This document shows positions 23,169-31,048 of a stretch of 56,646 nucleotides of DNA, in pieces. The position numbers and the translations under genes are program-made. Location: positions 1 to 56,646 of the forward strand of contig DATHTK010000069.1 of assembly GCA_035463295.1 (NCBI GenBank). The letters are read 5' to 3'. Position 1 is the first letter of the stretch, and each line of letters starts with the position of its first letter. The notes beneath the pieces were generated by a model, which was not told the origin of the DNA, searched no databases, and saw nothing but the letters and a program-made list of their open reading frames with translations. Source of the DNA: DATHTK01 sp035463295 (lineage in GTDB: Bacteria > Actinomycetota > Rubrobacteria > Rubrobacterales > Rubrobacteraceae).

Positions 23169-24500
23169 TCACGCCAGGCCCTTTAGCATGAGGTGCCAGT
23201 ACATGGCGGGTAGCCCGTAGACTTTCAGCAGCCACATGCTGTACTTCTCTTTGGTGGAGTCGTGCGGGAAAGAGGGAGTGGGCTTGCCGCTGTAATCGAA
23301 CTCGGCCAGCACCACCTTGCCGTAGCCCGTGATCAGGGGACAGGAGGTGTAGCCTTTGTACCGCTGGAAGCTTGAAGGGTCTTTGCCTTCCATCGTCGCC
23401 ACTAGGTTGTGTACTAGGACTGGAGCCTCTTTCCTAACCGCCGCACCCGTCTTGTTGGAGGCGACGCCCATGACGTCCCCGGCACCGAAGACATTCCTGT
23501 ACTCAGGGTGTTGGAGGGTGTGCTTGTCTACTTTCAGCCAGCCATTGTTCGGGCCTTCTTTATAGGAGAGAGGGCTCTCCTGAATGAAGTCCGGCGCGCT
23601 CATCGGGGGAACGACGTGGAGCAGGTCGTACGGCAGTACTTCCCGGCTCTCTTCGGTCACGACTTTGTCGCCGTTCTTGCTCTCCCTCGTTACCGAGAAG
23701 ACCGCCTCTCTTTCATCTGGCCTGACCTCGACCAAGCTGTGCCCGAACCTTCCCTCGATGTTCTTCCGCTTTACCACCTGGTTGATGGTATTGGCGTAGG
23801 CTTCTATTCCGAAAAACCGGTCGGACGGCGTGGCGAAGATTATGTTCGTCCTCTCCCTTACTCCCTTGCTTCTCCAGAAGTCGTCCGCCAGGTACATGAT
23901 CTTCTGAGGAGCGCCACCGCACTTTATGGGGGTACTCGCCGCGGTAAAGAGCGCGTTGCCCCCTTCGAAGCCCCTGATCATCTGCCACGTCTTGGCGGCC
24001 TGCTCGTGAGTGTAGATGCTGCAGATCCCGTCTTTGCCGAGGTTGCCGTCGAGGCCTGGAATCTGCGCGTAGTTTAGCTGCAGACCCGGTGCGACTACCA
24101 GATAATCGTAGTCTATCGTCTGCCCGTTGCTGGTCTTGACGCGCTGGTCCTCCGGGTCGATCTCGACCACGGCTTCCTGTAGCCACCTTACGCCTTTGGG
24201 GATGAGATCCTTCTCCTCCCTGGTCGTCCGCGCCGGTTTGAAGACGCCGCTCGCGATAAGCGTGTACCCCGGCTGATACTGGTGCTTGGCGGAAGGCTCG
24301 ACGAGGGTTATGTCCGGGTACTCGAGCGCTCTACGGAGTCGTGCCGCAACCGTAATGCCGGCCGTACCGCCACCCACAATGACGATTTTGCCTCTCGCGG
24401 AGCTTTTCGAAGCCCTGTTCTTGAGCAGCGCGGCCGAGAGTAGGGCGGAAGCCGTTATGCCGGCCACCTTCGCGACGTTTTTCTTTTCCACTTTCTTCAC
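23169..24500 (-). CDS. sqr: Sulfide:quinone oxidoreductase, type II (SQOR-like)
   Basis: 443 residues. The FAD dinucleotide site KIVIVGGGTAGITVAARLR begins at residue 38. The two redox cysteines are in the contexts seen in human SQOR: TPIKCGGAPQKI (Cys194) and YTSCPLITGYGKVVLAEF (Cys387). HVVPPMSAPD, GAGDVMGVASNKTGAAV and the C-terminal amphipathic MYWHLMLKGLA add support. The enzyme oxidises H2S to a persulfide and reduces quinone at the cytoplasmic membrane face. About 35 N-terminal residues precede the FAD domain, basic then weakly hydrophobic, possibly a membrane anchor. The GTG start has no strong ribosome site. A TATGAT -10 box on the minus strand (24576-24571) would start transcription about 65 nt upstream. 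Confidence 0.92.
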   Translation of the reverse strand: MKKVEKKNVAKVAGITASALLSAALLKNRASKSSARGKIVIVGGGTAGITVAARLRRALEYPDITLVEPSAKHQYQPGYTLIASGVFKPARTTREEKDLIPKGVRWLQEAVVEIDPEDQRVKTSNGQTIDYDYLVVAPGLQLNYAQIPGLDGNLGKDGICSIYTHEQAAKTWQMIRGFEGGNALFTAASTPIKCGGAPQKIMYLADDFWRSKGVRERTNIIFATPSDRFFGIEAYANTINQVVKRKNIEGRFGHSLVEVRPDEREAVFSVTRESKNGDKVVTEESREVLPYDLLHVVPPMSAPDFIQESPLSYKEGPNNGWLKVDKHTLQHPEYRNVFGAGDVMGVASNKTGAAVRKEAPVLVHNLVATMEGKDPSSFQRYKGYTSCPLITGYGKVVLAEFDYSGKPTPSFPHDSTKEKYSMWLLKVYGLPAMYWHLMLKGLA

Positions 24501-24723
24501 CCCATACGGTAAGCTTTATTGCAGCGGTTTGGTTATTGGCTGACTGATACGTGACCCTGTCCTGCGGGGTATCATATTCCCCGGCTTTTCGGTCGATCGA
24601 TCACGGGACCGAACCTCTGTCTTCTATCAAGACCAGGAAGACGGCGAACGCCTCTCTCAAGATTCTCTGAGGTACTAACCGTACGAGATACCCACCTGCG
24701 AACCCTCCTACTGAGCCTTGCCC

Positions 24724-25131
24724 CTACGTGATCCACTTGTAGGCGACCATCCCCGCGATCATCGCCGCGACAAACGCAAACACCGGCAGGAGCCCCGAGG
24801 CCAGCGCCGTCACCGCCGGACCGGGGCAGAACCCTGATAGTCCCCAGCCGACGCCGAACAGAGCCGCCCCCCCGAGCAAACGCCCGTCCACATCCTTCTT
24901 GGTCGGTAGGTCGAAGGCGTCTGCCAGGACCGGGTGCGGGCGTTTCGAGATGAGGCGGAACGCGGGAATGGCGACCAGCACCGCCCCACCCATGACGAAT
25001 GCCAAGGTCGGGTCCCAGTCGCCAGCGAAGTCGAGGAAGCCGATGACCTTCTGGGGATTCACCATCCCCGAGATGGTAAGTCCCAATCCGAAGAGCGTAC
25101 CCGCGATCAGATTAACGAGCATCTTTAGCAC
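24724..25131 (-). CDS. YeeE/YedE-type transporter, second half (DUF6691, PmpB-like)
   Basis: 135 residues from GTG 25131 (behind GGAGGG); ATG 25122 is an internal alternative. About four membrane helices (NLIAGTLFGLGLTISGMVNP, AFVMGGAVLVAIPAFRLI, LLGGAALFGVGWGLSGFCPG, ALASGLLPVFAFVAAMIAGM). The signature GLSGFCPGPAV contains the Cys that YeeE-type carriers use for sulfur compounds. It pairs with the upstream gene; together they equal one full YeeE/TsuA protein, which takes up thiosulfate in characterised cases. In the split form a sulfur-compound (persulfide or thiosulfate) transport role is proposed. The 223-bp gap 24501-24723 carries the SQR promoter and nothing else I recognise. Confidence 0.85.
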   Translation of the reverse strand: MLKMLVNLIAGTLFGLGLTISGMVNPQKVIGFLDFAGDWDPTLAFVMGGAVLVAIPAFRLISKRPHPVLADAFDLPTKKDVDGRLLGGAALFGVGWGLSGFCPGPAVTALASGLLPVFAFVAAMIAGMVAYKWIT

Positions 25132-25141
25132 ACGACCCTCC

Positions 25142-25564
25142 TCACAGTACGTGGTGAGTAATGAACACGGTGATGGTCGCCGCGGCAAAGAACGTCAGCG
25201 TGGCGACGATCGAGCGCCTACTGAAACGCGCAATGCCAACGACGCCGTGGCCGCTGGTGCAGCCCGAACCCAGGCGCGTGCCGAAGCCCACCAGAAGTCC
25301 CGCTATCACCATGACCGGTAGAGACGCCTGTATATTGACGGGCATTGCGTCGCCCGTCGCCAGCACGTAGGCGAACGCGCCGAGCAAGAGACCCACGATG
25401 AACACCGCTCGCCACCCGACTTCCGATCCTTTGCGGGCGAGCAGACCGCCGACGATCCCGCTGATCCCGGCGACCTTGCCGTTGAACAATATCATCAGCA
25501 CAACCGACAGCCCGATGAGCAACCCACCGATGAGCCCGCTAACCGGGATGAAGTTCTCCACCAT
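25142..25564 (-). CDS. YeeE/YedE-type transporter, first half (PmpA-like)
   Basis: 140 residues from ATG 25564; a GTG at 25591 would add nine basic residues but has a weak ribosome site. Four to five helices are visible (LIGGLLIGLSVVLMILFNG, AVFIGLLLGAFA-type segment, SLPVMVIAGLLVGFG). The signature GSGCTSGHGVVGIARFSRRS carries the Cys found in sulfur-compound carriers of this family. It ends 10 nt before its partner half, so the two form one operon, on the same strand as SQR. Confidence 0.85.
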   Translation of the reverse strand: MVENFIPVSGLIGGLLIGLSVVLMILFNGKVAGISGIVGGLLARKGSEVGWRAVFIVGLLLGAFAYVLATGDAMPVNIQASLPVMVIAGLLVGFGTRLGSGCTSGHGVVGIARFSRRSIVATLTFFAAATITVFITHHVL

Positions 25565-25717
25565 CGCCTCCGTTCTCGCCTTTCTCCTCACAGGGCGTCT
25601 CTATGCTCTGGCCTCGATGCCGAGGTATGTATATCTTCCTCCGAGTCCTCCTCGACAGCTCGCGCTCCCCGTGCCCAACCATCTATCACCACTTTCCGCG
25701 CTCAACGACAGAATCTC

Positions 25718-25743
25718 ATATTACAGAGTATATATTACTATAC
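25718..25743 (-). promoter_or_regulatory. AT-rich promoter/operator region of the YeeE-type pair
   Basis: GTATA-TATTAC-TATAC (25728-25743) is a dyad with the core TATA-N4-TATA. On the minus strand TAATAT (25723-25718) could be the -10, giving a leader of about 145 nt. The surrounding 25715-25762 is far more AT-rich than the rest of the window. The site resembles those at 12484 and 18928. The rest of the gap 25765-25939 shows nothing else. Confidence 0.45.
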
Positions 25744-25939
25744 AACAATTTAGTAGTATAAATTGACGAGGCGGCTACTCTCTACAACGTGCAGAGAGGT
25801 GTCGCGATGGGCTTATGTCCGTCGCGCGGTCCCGTAAGGTGGTCGCTATCCTCTGGAAGGTTGGCTGGGCTGCTGATCCCCCGTTTGCCGCAAGACGACC
25901 CTGGCGGCGAGCTGGGCCTGATCGGAGAGGTAGAACGGG

Positions 25940-26206
25940 ATGAACGATGCCCCACGAGACCTGGAGACTGTCTCCGTCACTCTGGAGGAGGGCGTGCACT
26001 TTGTCGGGCGCATCGACGGCTTCAGCATCGACACCGTTGCCGAGGAGAGCGTGGGTGGTCGGGGAGGCGTTCGCCGGACGTTCGCGCCCGATCAGTCAAG
26101 TCTGGCCGAAAAAATAGCTCATTTGAGCGATGGCACGGTCGGGACGCTGGTCCATCATGGTGGTAATGGTCGGAACGAGAGCTACCCGCGAGAAAGGAAA
26201 AGAGAG
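25940..26206 (+). pseudogene. Probable truncated OsmC-family gene (N-terminal ~45 codons kept)
   Basis: An ATG at 25940 behind GGAGAGG opens a frame whose first residues (PRDLETVSVTLEEGVHFVGR and SVGGRGG) resemble the N-terminal strand region of OsmC/Ohr peroxiredoxins. After about residue 45 the likeness stops, and neither catalytic Cys is found. The frame stays open and runs straight into the RDD gene, so it could also be read as a 241-residue fusion. I favour a truncated gene followed by an independent start at 26207. Confidence 0.35.
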
Positions 26207-26665
26207 ATGACTCATGCAGCTCCAGAGGCACCGATCGCCGCGACGATGGAGGTCCACGTCACCGGGCGGAGGATACTGGCCACCATCGTGGACGGTCTGG
26301 TCTTCGGCGTCCTGTACGCCGTGATGGCCGCCCTCTTCGGAACCGTCGCGAGCACGGGCGCAGCGAGCTGGAGCGGATCGCTGCCTGCCTTCTGGTCAGT
26401 GGTCTACGCCGCGCTCATCGTCCTCTACTACGTCCTCCTAGAAGGATATCTGGGGCAGACGGTAGGGAAGATGCTCTTCGGGATAAAGGTGGTCAGGGAG
26501 GACAATGGTGACGTTCCCGGGCTCGGCGGTGCGACCATAAGGACGGTATTGCGCCTCATAGATGGTCTCTTCAGCTACCTGGTGGCCTTTATAACGGTGC
26601 TGATATCCGGCAAGAACCAGCGCCTCGGAGATATGGCCGCGCACACGCTCGTCGTGCGCAAGTGA
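26207..26665 (+). CDS. RDD-family membrane protein
   Basis: 152 residues from ATG 26207 (behind AGAAAGGAAAAGAGAG). The N-terminal segment carries the family motif region TGRRILATIVDGLVFGVLYA, a second helix pair follows (SVVYAALIVLYYVLLEGY), then GQTVGKMLFGIKVV, and the end reads NQRLGDMAAHTLVV, typical of RDD proteins. The role is poorly known; transport has been proposed for some members. The 3' end overlaps the next gene by 4 nt (GTGA). Confidence 0.85.
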   Translation: MTHAAPEAPIAATMEVHVTGRRILATIVDGLVFGVLYAVMAALFGTVASTGAASWSGSLPAFWSVVYAALIVLYYVLLEGYLGQTVGKMLFGIKVVREDNGDVPGLGGATIRTVLRLIDGLFSYLVAFITVLISGKNQRLGDMAAHTLVVRK

Positions 26666-26949
26666 GCTATAGAACTCGGACGGTGAGGCGAGCGAAGCGG
26701 TCCCCCTCCGGGCCGCAGCAGGTGGCTTTCGGGCGGGCGGCGATCGGGGCTATGAGCCTCGGGGTGCTGGCGGTGGGCGCTACGGCGGTCGGGGCGTTGG
26801 CTATCGGTGCGCTGGCGATCCGGGCACTCGCCGTCAAGCGGGGCAGAGTCGAACGGCTCGAGATCGAGGAGCTCGATATCGGACGGCTGCATGTCAGGGA
26901 GCTGGTCGTCGAGCAGGAGCGGCGAACGGGCGCAGCACAACCGAGGTAA
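26662..26949 (+). CDS. Small repeat-containing membrane-anchored protein, function unknown
   Basis: 95 residues; GTG start overlapping the RDD stop by 4 nt, so co-translated. Residues ~22-58 are a run of Gly-Ala-Leu-Ala/Ile-Gly type repeats (GVLAVGATAVGALAIGALAI) forming one hydrophobic span. Then comes a charged tail with a period of about five (VERLEIEELDIGRLHVREL), which suggests a short beta-solenoid or coil. No family named with confidence. The tight coupling suggests a partner of the RDD protein. Confidence 0.6.
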   Translation: MSYRTRTVRRAKRSPSGPQQVAFGRAAIGAMSLGVLAVGATAVGALAIGALAIRALAVKRGRVERLEIEELDIGRLHVRELVVEQERRTGAAQPR

Positions 26950-27077
26950 CGGGGCGGCCGCTACGGGGTGCCCCGCTCGTTCTCCCCGGTCGACTCCGAG
27001 GAGGGTAGATCACCGAGTCGAGCAGACCGGCGAACGCGCTGGTGCGTCGGCGCCAGGTTGGCGGTGAGGCATTCTTC

Positions 27078-27938
27078 TCACCCGGGACCATCGTCCCCGC
27101 CGGGGGCGCTACCTTCCGCGAAGTTCCGCTCGATCCAACCGACCGCATGCTCGACCAGCTCCTGCGCGTCGAACAGGTAGGCCGTGGCCTTCCCGACCGG
27201 TCCACTCCTCCCTTTTCCGGCCGTGAGCGCCGAACGCGCGATGTGGTCGATGTAGTCCTCTTCGCCCAGGATGCGCTCATAGGGCAAGGCACCCTCCGAG
27301 GTGTCGATGTCCGAGAAGGTCCGCCAGAGGCGCTCGCCCGGGTCCCCCACGATCACGGGCGCGCCGTAGCTCACGCGCCGTTTGCCGGGGACCTCTGCTA
27401 TGGCCTCCGCGTGGTGCACGAGCGTCACGGTCTCCAGCGGCGCGCCCAGGAGCGCGACCTGGCCGCCGAGTTCGACCAGCCGGGCGTAGGGCGTGCCGGC
27501 GCCGTAGGCGTCATCGTAAGGGTGAGAGGCGGTGAGCGCGCCGGCGAGAGGACCGATTGCAGCCACGCCCGCCTCCGGATGGCCGCTGTGACGCGCCCCG
27601 GGCCAGGTTCTCAGGGCTTCGGGGATCCGTCCGTGATCGCGGCTAGCGAGGGCGACGCGCGGGTCGTACGGCGGGTGTTCTTCGAGGTAGATCCTCCTCG
27701 CCTGCTCGTCCAGCTCCCCCAGATCGTCGGGCGGTGCGTCCTGCCAGCCCGTGTAGGCCATAAGGGTTCCGTCCGGTCCCAGGACGTCGAGCAGGGCGCG
27801 CACCACGGTCTCCGCGCCGCCGACCACACGCCCGAGCGCGGACATCCGGCAATGGACCATCACCACCCTGCTCGGCCCCACCCCGAGGTTCTCCAGATCC
27901 CGCACGAGCCGCGAACGCGCCACCAGCATGTCCCACAC
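27078..27938 (-). CDS. AAC(3)-family N-acetyltransferase
   Basis: 286 residues of the antibiotic_NAT family. Features are the N-terminal VVMVHCRMSALGRVVGG (acetyl-CoA-binding strand), GPDGTLMAYTGW, HPEAGVAAIGPLA, SPYARL-like GTPYARLVELGGQVALLGAP and TLVHHAEAIAEVPGKRRV with the conserved His/Glu. Characterised members acetylate the 3-amino group of 2-deoxystreptamine aminoglycosides with acetyl-CoA; many chromosomal homologues have other or unknown acceptors. GTG 27938 has no clear ribosome site; an in-frame ATG lies at 27929. It stands alone between two plus-strand units. Base composition does not differ from its neighbours, so recent transfer is not indicated. Confidence 0.85.
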   Translation of the reverse strand: MWDMLVARSRLVRDLENLGVGPSRVVMVHCRMSALGRVVGGAETVVRALLDVLGPDGTLMAYTGWQDAPPDDLGELDEQARRIYLEEHPPYDPRVALASRDHGRIPEALRTWPGARHSGHPEAGVAAIGPLAGALTASHPYDDAYGAGTPYARLVELGGQVALLGAPLETVTLVHHAEAIAEVPGKRRVSYGAPVIVGDPGERLWRTFSDIDTSEGALPYERILGEEDYIDHIARSALTAGKGRSGPVGKATAYLFDAQELVEHAVGWIERNFAEGSAPGGDDGPG

Positions 27939-28115
27939 GTTAGCAGGAGTGCAGAAGGCCGGCCAACGACAGCGGGGCGCGGGCGACGGACTTTGGCGCT
28001 ACCAGCGTCTGGAGGTTCCAATGGATCGGGCAAACACGACGATAGCCTCTCGGGACGCCCGAGAAACAGACGGATGGCTGCAGGGACGGGCGCACCGCGC
28101 TCGACGCCACCTTGG

Positions 28116-28121
28116 TATAGT
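28116..28121 (+). promoter_or_regulatory. -10 box TATAGT
   Basis: TATAGT places the transcription start near 28128. That is just past an in-frame ATG at 28126, so translation should begin at the later ATG 28162, which has AAGGGGAGA. Confidence 0.45.
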
Positions 28122-28161
28122 ATTCATGCTTGTTGAGTCTGTTCACGACGAAGGGGAGACG

Positions 28162-28836
28162 ATGGCGGAACGGGACCTGGCGAGGTTGGGCGGGGTATGC
28201 GGCCTGCTGTTTGCATTGCTGATGGTGCCGGCCTACGTTGTAGGGTACCCGGATGCGCCGACTTCCACGTCGAGCGCTGAGGACGTAATAGCCTACTTTG
28301 GCGAAGGACCGGGCGCTTTCGTGCTAGCGAACGGCGTGCTTCCGCTCTTCTCCGCCTTCTTCTTCGTGTGGTTCCTCGGGGTGCTGCACGGGGTGCTGCG
28401 GCGTTCCGAGGGCGAGGGAGGCGTTCTCTCTTCGGTGGCGCTGGCGGGGGGCACGTTGTTCATAGTGCTCTCGTGCGCGGGGTACGCGGCCGAGATCCTA
28501 TACCCGGCCAGCCTCGCCCGGTTTGAGGGCTTCGCGGCCGACGCCCGGTTCGCTTTCGCGTCGCTGGTGCTCTCGGCGTGGCTGTACCACTTCTGCCAGG
28601 TCGGAACCGCGGTCATGGCGACCGCGACCTCGCTCGTGGCGCTCCAGAGTGGCGTATTGCCTCGGTGGCTGGCGTTGGCCGGGTTCCTCGTGGCGCTCCT
28701 GGCGCTGCTGCACTTCCTCACACCGCTGCTCGGCGCCCTGGCGGGGCTCGTGTGGGTAGTGCTGGTCTCGGCGCTCATGCTCGCCGGGGCGGTGGGCACG
28801 TTTGCGCCCCGCCGCCTCGCGCGCAGGCCAGCGTGA
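28162..28836 (+). CDS. Six-helix membrane protein, function unknown
   Basis: 224 residues with about six membrane helices: RLGGVCGLLFALLMVPAYVV, GVLPLFSAFFFVWFLGVLHG, SVALAGGTLFIVLSCAGYAA, ASLVLSAWLYHFCQ, a Trp/Leu-rich pair around residues 170-195, and a final VWVVLVSALMLAGAVG. The soluble part between helices 1 and 2 (PTSTSSAEDVIAYFGEGP) is short and acidic. The start is chosen from the promoter position and the AAGGGGAGA site. Similar proteins are common in actinobacteria without a known role. Confidence 0.7.
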   Translation: MAERDLARLGGVCGLLFALLMVPAYVVGYPDAPTSTSSAEDVIAYFGEGPGAFVLANGVLPLFSAFFFVWFLGVLHGVLRRSEGEGGVLSSVALAGGTLFIVLSCAGYAAEILYPASLARFEGFAADARFAFASLVLSAWLYHFCQVGTAVMATATSLVALQSGVLPRWLALAGFLVALLALLHFLTPLLGALAGLVWVVLVSALMLAGAVGTFAPRRLARRPA

Positions 28837-28944
28837 GAGCCGACCAGTACGGTCTCCGGCGCAGCGAGCGGGAAGCAAGACCCGGGCGCGATTCCGCGGC
28901 TCCCTCTTCGATGGTGTGAAGCGGCTGCGGTTCTCCGTGCTCCA

Positions 28945-28950
28945 TATAAT
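28945..28950 (+). promoter_or_regulatory. -10 box TATAAT before DUF427 gene
   Basis: Consensus TATAAT with a leader of about 25 nt containing GAGGAGGTC. No -35 consensus is visible. Confidence 0.5.
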
Positions 28951-28980
28951 CCTTCCGAAGCGAGATCGAGGAGGTCTGGG

Positions 28981-29475
28981 ATGAGTCGTCCGCGCATCGA
29001 GCCCGGTCCGGGCCAGGAGTCCGTCTGGGACTACCCGCGCCCGCCGCGCCTGGAGAGAACGGACAAGCGGGTCAAAGTAGCCTTCGGCGGGGTCACCATC
29101 GCCTATACGACGCGCGCGCTGCTGGTGCGCGAGACGAGCCATCCGCCGGTCTACTACGTCCCGCCCGAGGACGTCCGGATGGAGCATCTGCGTCCGGCGG
29201 CGGGCGGCTCGTTCTGCGAGTGGAAGGGACGGGCGGGCTACTACGACATCGTTACCGACGAGCGGACCGAGGAGCGGGCAGCGTGGTACTACCCGGAACC
29301 TGTGTCGGCCTACGAGGAGATAAGAGATCACGTCGCGTTCTACCCGTCGAGGATGGATGCGTGCTGGGTCGATGGGAAGAAGGTCCGGGCGCAGGACGGG
29401 GACTTTTACGGGGGTTGGATCACCCCCGACGTGGTCGGCCCTTTCAAAGGTGCCCCCGGCACCTGGGGCTGGTAG
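28981..29475 (+). CDS. DUF427 family protein
   Basis: 164 residues. The family pattern is present: RVKVAFGGVTIAYTTRALLV, HPPVYYVPPEDV, CEWKGRAGYYDI, AAWYYPEPVSAYEEIRDHVA and FYPSRMDACWVDGKKVRAQD. DUF427 is a small beta-barrel domain of unknown biochemical role, common in actinobacteria. It is soluble, with a strong ribosome site (GAGGAGGTCTGGG). PdxH follows 16 nt later, so the two are probably one operon. Confidence 0.88.
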   Translation: MSRPRIEPGPGQESVWDYPRPPRLERTDKRVKVAFGGVTIAYTTRALLVRETSHPPVYYVPPEDVRMEHLRPAAGGSFCEWKGRAGYYDIVTDERTEERAAWYYPEPVSAYEEIRDHVAFYPSRMDACWVDGKKVRAQDGDFYGGWITPDVVGPFKGAPGTWGW

Positions 29476-29491
29476 GAGCGAGGGTGTTCGC

Positions 29492-30133
29492 TTGGACCAC
29501 GTAGCCCGCCTCCGCAGGGAGTACAGTCGGGCCGGGCTCACGGAGGCCGGCTCCCACCCGGACCCGATAGAACAGTTCCGCCGATGGTTCGACGAGGCGC
29601 TAGGCGCGGGTCTCCACGAGCCGAACGCGATGACCTTCGCCACTGCGACCCCCGGAGGGCGCCCCTCGGCTCGCGTCGTCCTCCTCAAGGGTTTCGACGA
29701 GAGGGGTTTCGTCTTCTACACAAACTACGAGGGGCGCAAGGCGCGCGAGATCGAGGCGAACCCTAACTGCGCACTCGTCTTCTACTGGGGCGATCTCGAG
29801 CGCCAGGTGCGCGTCGAGGGACGCGTCGGGCGCGTACCGGACAAGGAGTCCGACGCTTACTTCGCGAGCCGGCCGCGCGGTAGCCAGCTCGGGGCTTGGG
29901 TTTCGGAGCAGAGTCGGCCGGCAAAGAGCAGGGAGATCCTCGAGGAGCGGCTGTGCGCGGTAGAGAACGAGTACGAGGGACGCGAGATACCGCGCCCCCC
30001 GTTTTGGGGCGGCTACCGGGTCGAACCGGAGGTCGTGGAGTTCTGGCAGGGGCGCGAGAACCGCCTGCACGACCGGCTCGTGTACCGGCGCTCAGAGGGT
30101 GGGGGATGGCGCCGGGAGCGGCTCCAGCCGTAG
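29492..30133 (+). CDS. pdxH: Pyridoxamine 5'-phosphate oxidase
   Basis: 213 residues. It oxidises pyridoxine or pyridoxamine 5'-phosphate to pyridoxal phosphate with FMN and O2. Typical segments are EPNAMTFATATPGGRPSARV, VLLKGFDERGFVFYTNYEGR, RQVRVEGRVGRVPDKESDAY, GSQLGAWVSEQSRP and the C-terminal PFWGGYRVEPEVVEFWQGR with RLHDR, which bind FMN and PLP. The start is the TTG at 29492, the first candidate whose product matches the family N-terminus (DHVARLRREY); a GAGGG site lies 7 nt upstream. Cytoplasmic dimer by family. Confidence 0.93.
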   Translation: MDHVARLRREYSRAGLTEAGSHPDPIEQFRRWFDEALGAGLHEPNAMTFATATPGGRPSARVVLLKGFDERGFVFYTNYEGRKAREIEANPNCALVFYWGDLERQVRVEGRVGRVPDKESDAYFASRPRGSQLGAWVSEQSRPAKSREILEERLCAVENEYEGREIPRPPFWGGYRVEPEVVEFWQGRENRLHDRLVYRRSEGGGWRRERLQP

Positions 30134-30207
30134 GAGGTCGGGAGCGAGGGGACGCTCGCTGCTAATATGCGCCTGACCGATTGTCGATGGGGGAGAGGAG
30201 ACGGGTT

Positions 30208-31035
30208 ATGAAGCTGGTGACGTATTCGGTGGGGGATGGAGCGCCCACGGTAGGCCACATCGAGGGCGAGGAGATACGGCCCCTCGGCGGCGGCGTTGGC
30301 CTGATGGAGTACATCCAGCACGGGCGCGACGCCGACCGGAGGCCGGGGGGAGAGGCGGTCGCCCTCTCCGAGGCGCGGATACACGCGCCCATAGCCAGGC
30401 CCGGCAAGGTCATCGGGATCGGCCTCAACTACGAGGACCACGCCGCGGAGACCGGCGCCGATATACCCGAGAAGCCCATCGTGTTCGCCAAGTACTCCAA
30501 CACCGTCATCGGGCACGGAGAGCCGATCCGGGTGCCGCCCATAACCGAGCAGGTGGACTACGAGGCCGAGCTCGCCGTAATTATCGGGGCTCGGGCGAGG
30601 AACGTCTCCGAGTCGGAGGCGCTCGAGTACGTCTTCGGCTACGCGAACGCGAACGACGTCTCTTCCAGGGACCTCCAGTTCTCCGAGGGCGGGCAGTGGA
30701 CGCGGAGCAAATCCATCGACACCTTCTGCCCGATCGGGCCGTACATAGCGACCCGCGACGAAGTCCCCGACCCGCAGAGCCTCTGGATCCGGTGCATCCT
30801 CAACGGTGAGACGATGCAGGACGGGACGACGGACAAGATGATCTTTTCGGTCGCAGAGCTCGTCTCTTTCCTGAGTGGGGGCATGACGCTCGAGCCCGGC
30901 GACGTCATCCTCACCGGGACGCCGCCCGGCGTCGGCATGGCCCGTGACCCGCAGGTCTGGCTGAGGGCCGGCGACGAGGTGAGCATAGAGATAGAGGGCC
31001 TCGGCACGCTCACGAACCCCGTCGAAGCGGAATAG
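30208..31035 (+). CDS. Fumarylacetoacetate hydrolase (FAH)-family protein
   Basis: 275 residues from ATG 30208 (GGGAGAGGAG upstream). It has a short N-terminal domain, then the FAH core: GKVIGIGLNYEDHAAETG, PIVFAKYSNTVIG, VDYEAELAVIIG (metal-binding Glu residues), GYANANDVSSRDLQ, KSIDTFCPIGPYI and a C-terminal LTGTPPGVGMARDP. Members hydrolyse C-C bonds in 3,5-diketo acids or act as oxaloacetate decarboxylases or tautomerases, with Mg2+. This length fits the FAHD1/YcgM and 2-hydroxyhepta-diene-dioate isomerase types. The FAD-linked dehydrogenase follows 13 nt later, so a joint 2-hydroxy- or 2-oxoacid pathway is likely. Confidence 0.88.
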   Translation: MKLVTYSVGDGAPTVGHIEGEEIRPLGGGVGLMEYIQHGRDADRRPGGEAVALSEARIHAPIARPGKVIGIGLNYEDHAAETGADIPEKPIVFAKYSNTVIGHGEPIRVPPITEQVDYEAELAVIIGARARNVSESEALEYVFGYANANDVSSRDLQFSEGGQWTRSKSIDTFCPIGPYIATRDEVPDPQSLWIRCILNGETMQDGTTDKMIFSVAELVSFLSGGMTLEPGDVILTGTPPGVGMARDPQVWLRAGDEVSIEIEGLGTLTNPVEAE

Positions 31036-31048
31036 AGGGATCAGACGG

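Noticed and set aside
27078..27938. Acquired aminoglycoside-resistance gene
   Set aside because: Base and codon use match the surroundings and there are no mobile-element ends, so it looks like a resident chromosomal homologue.
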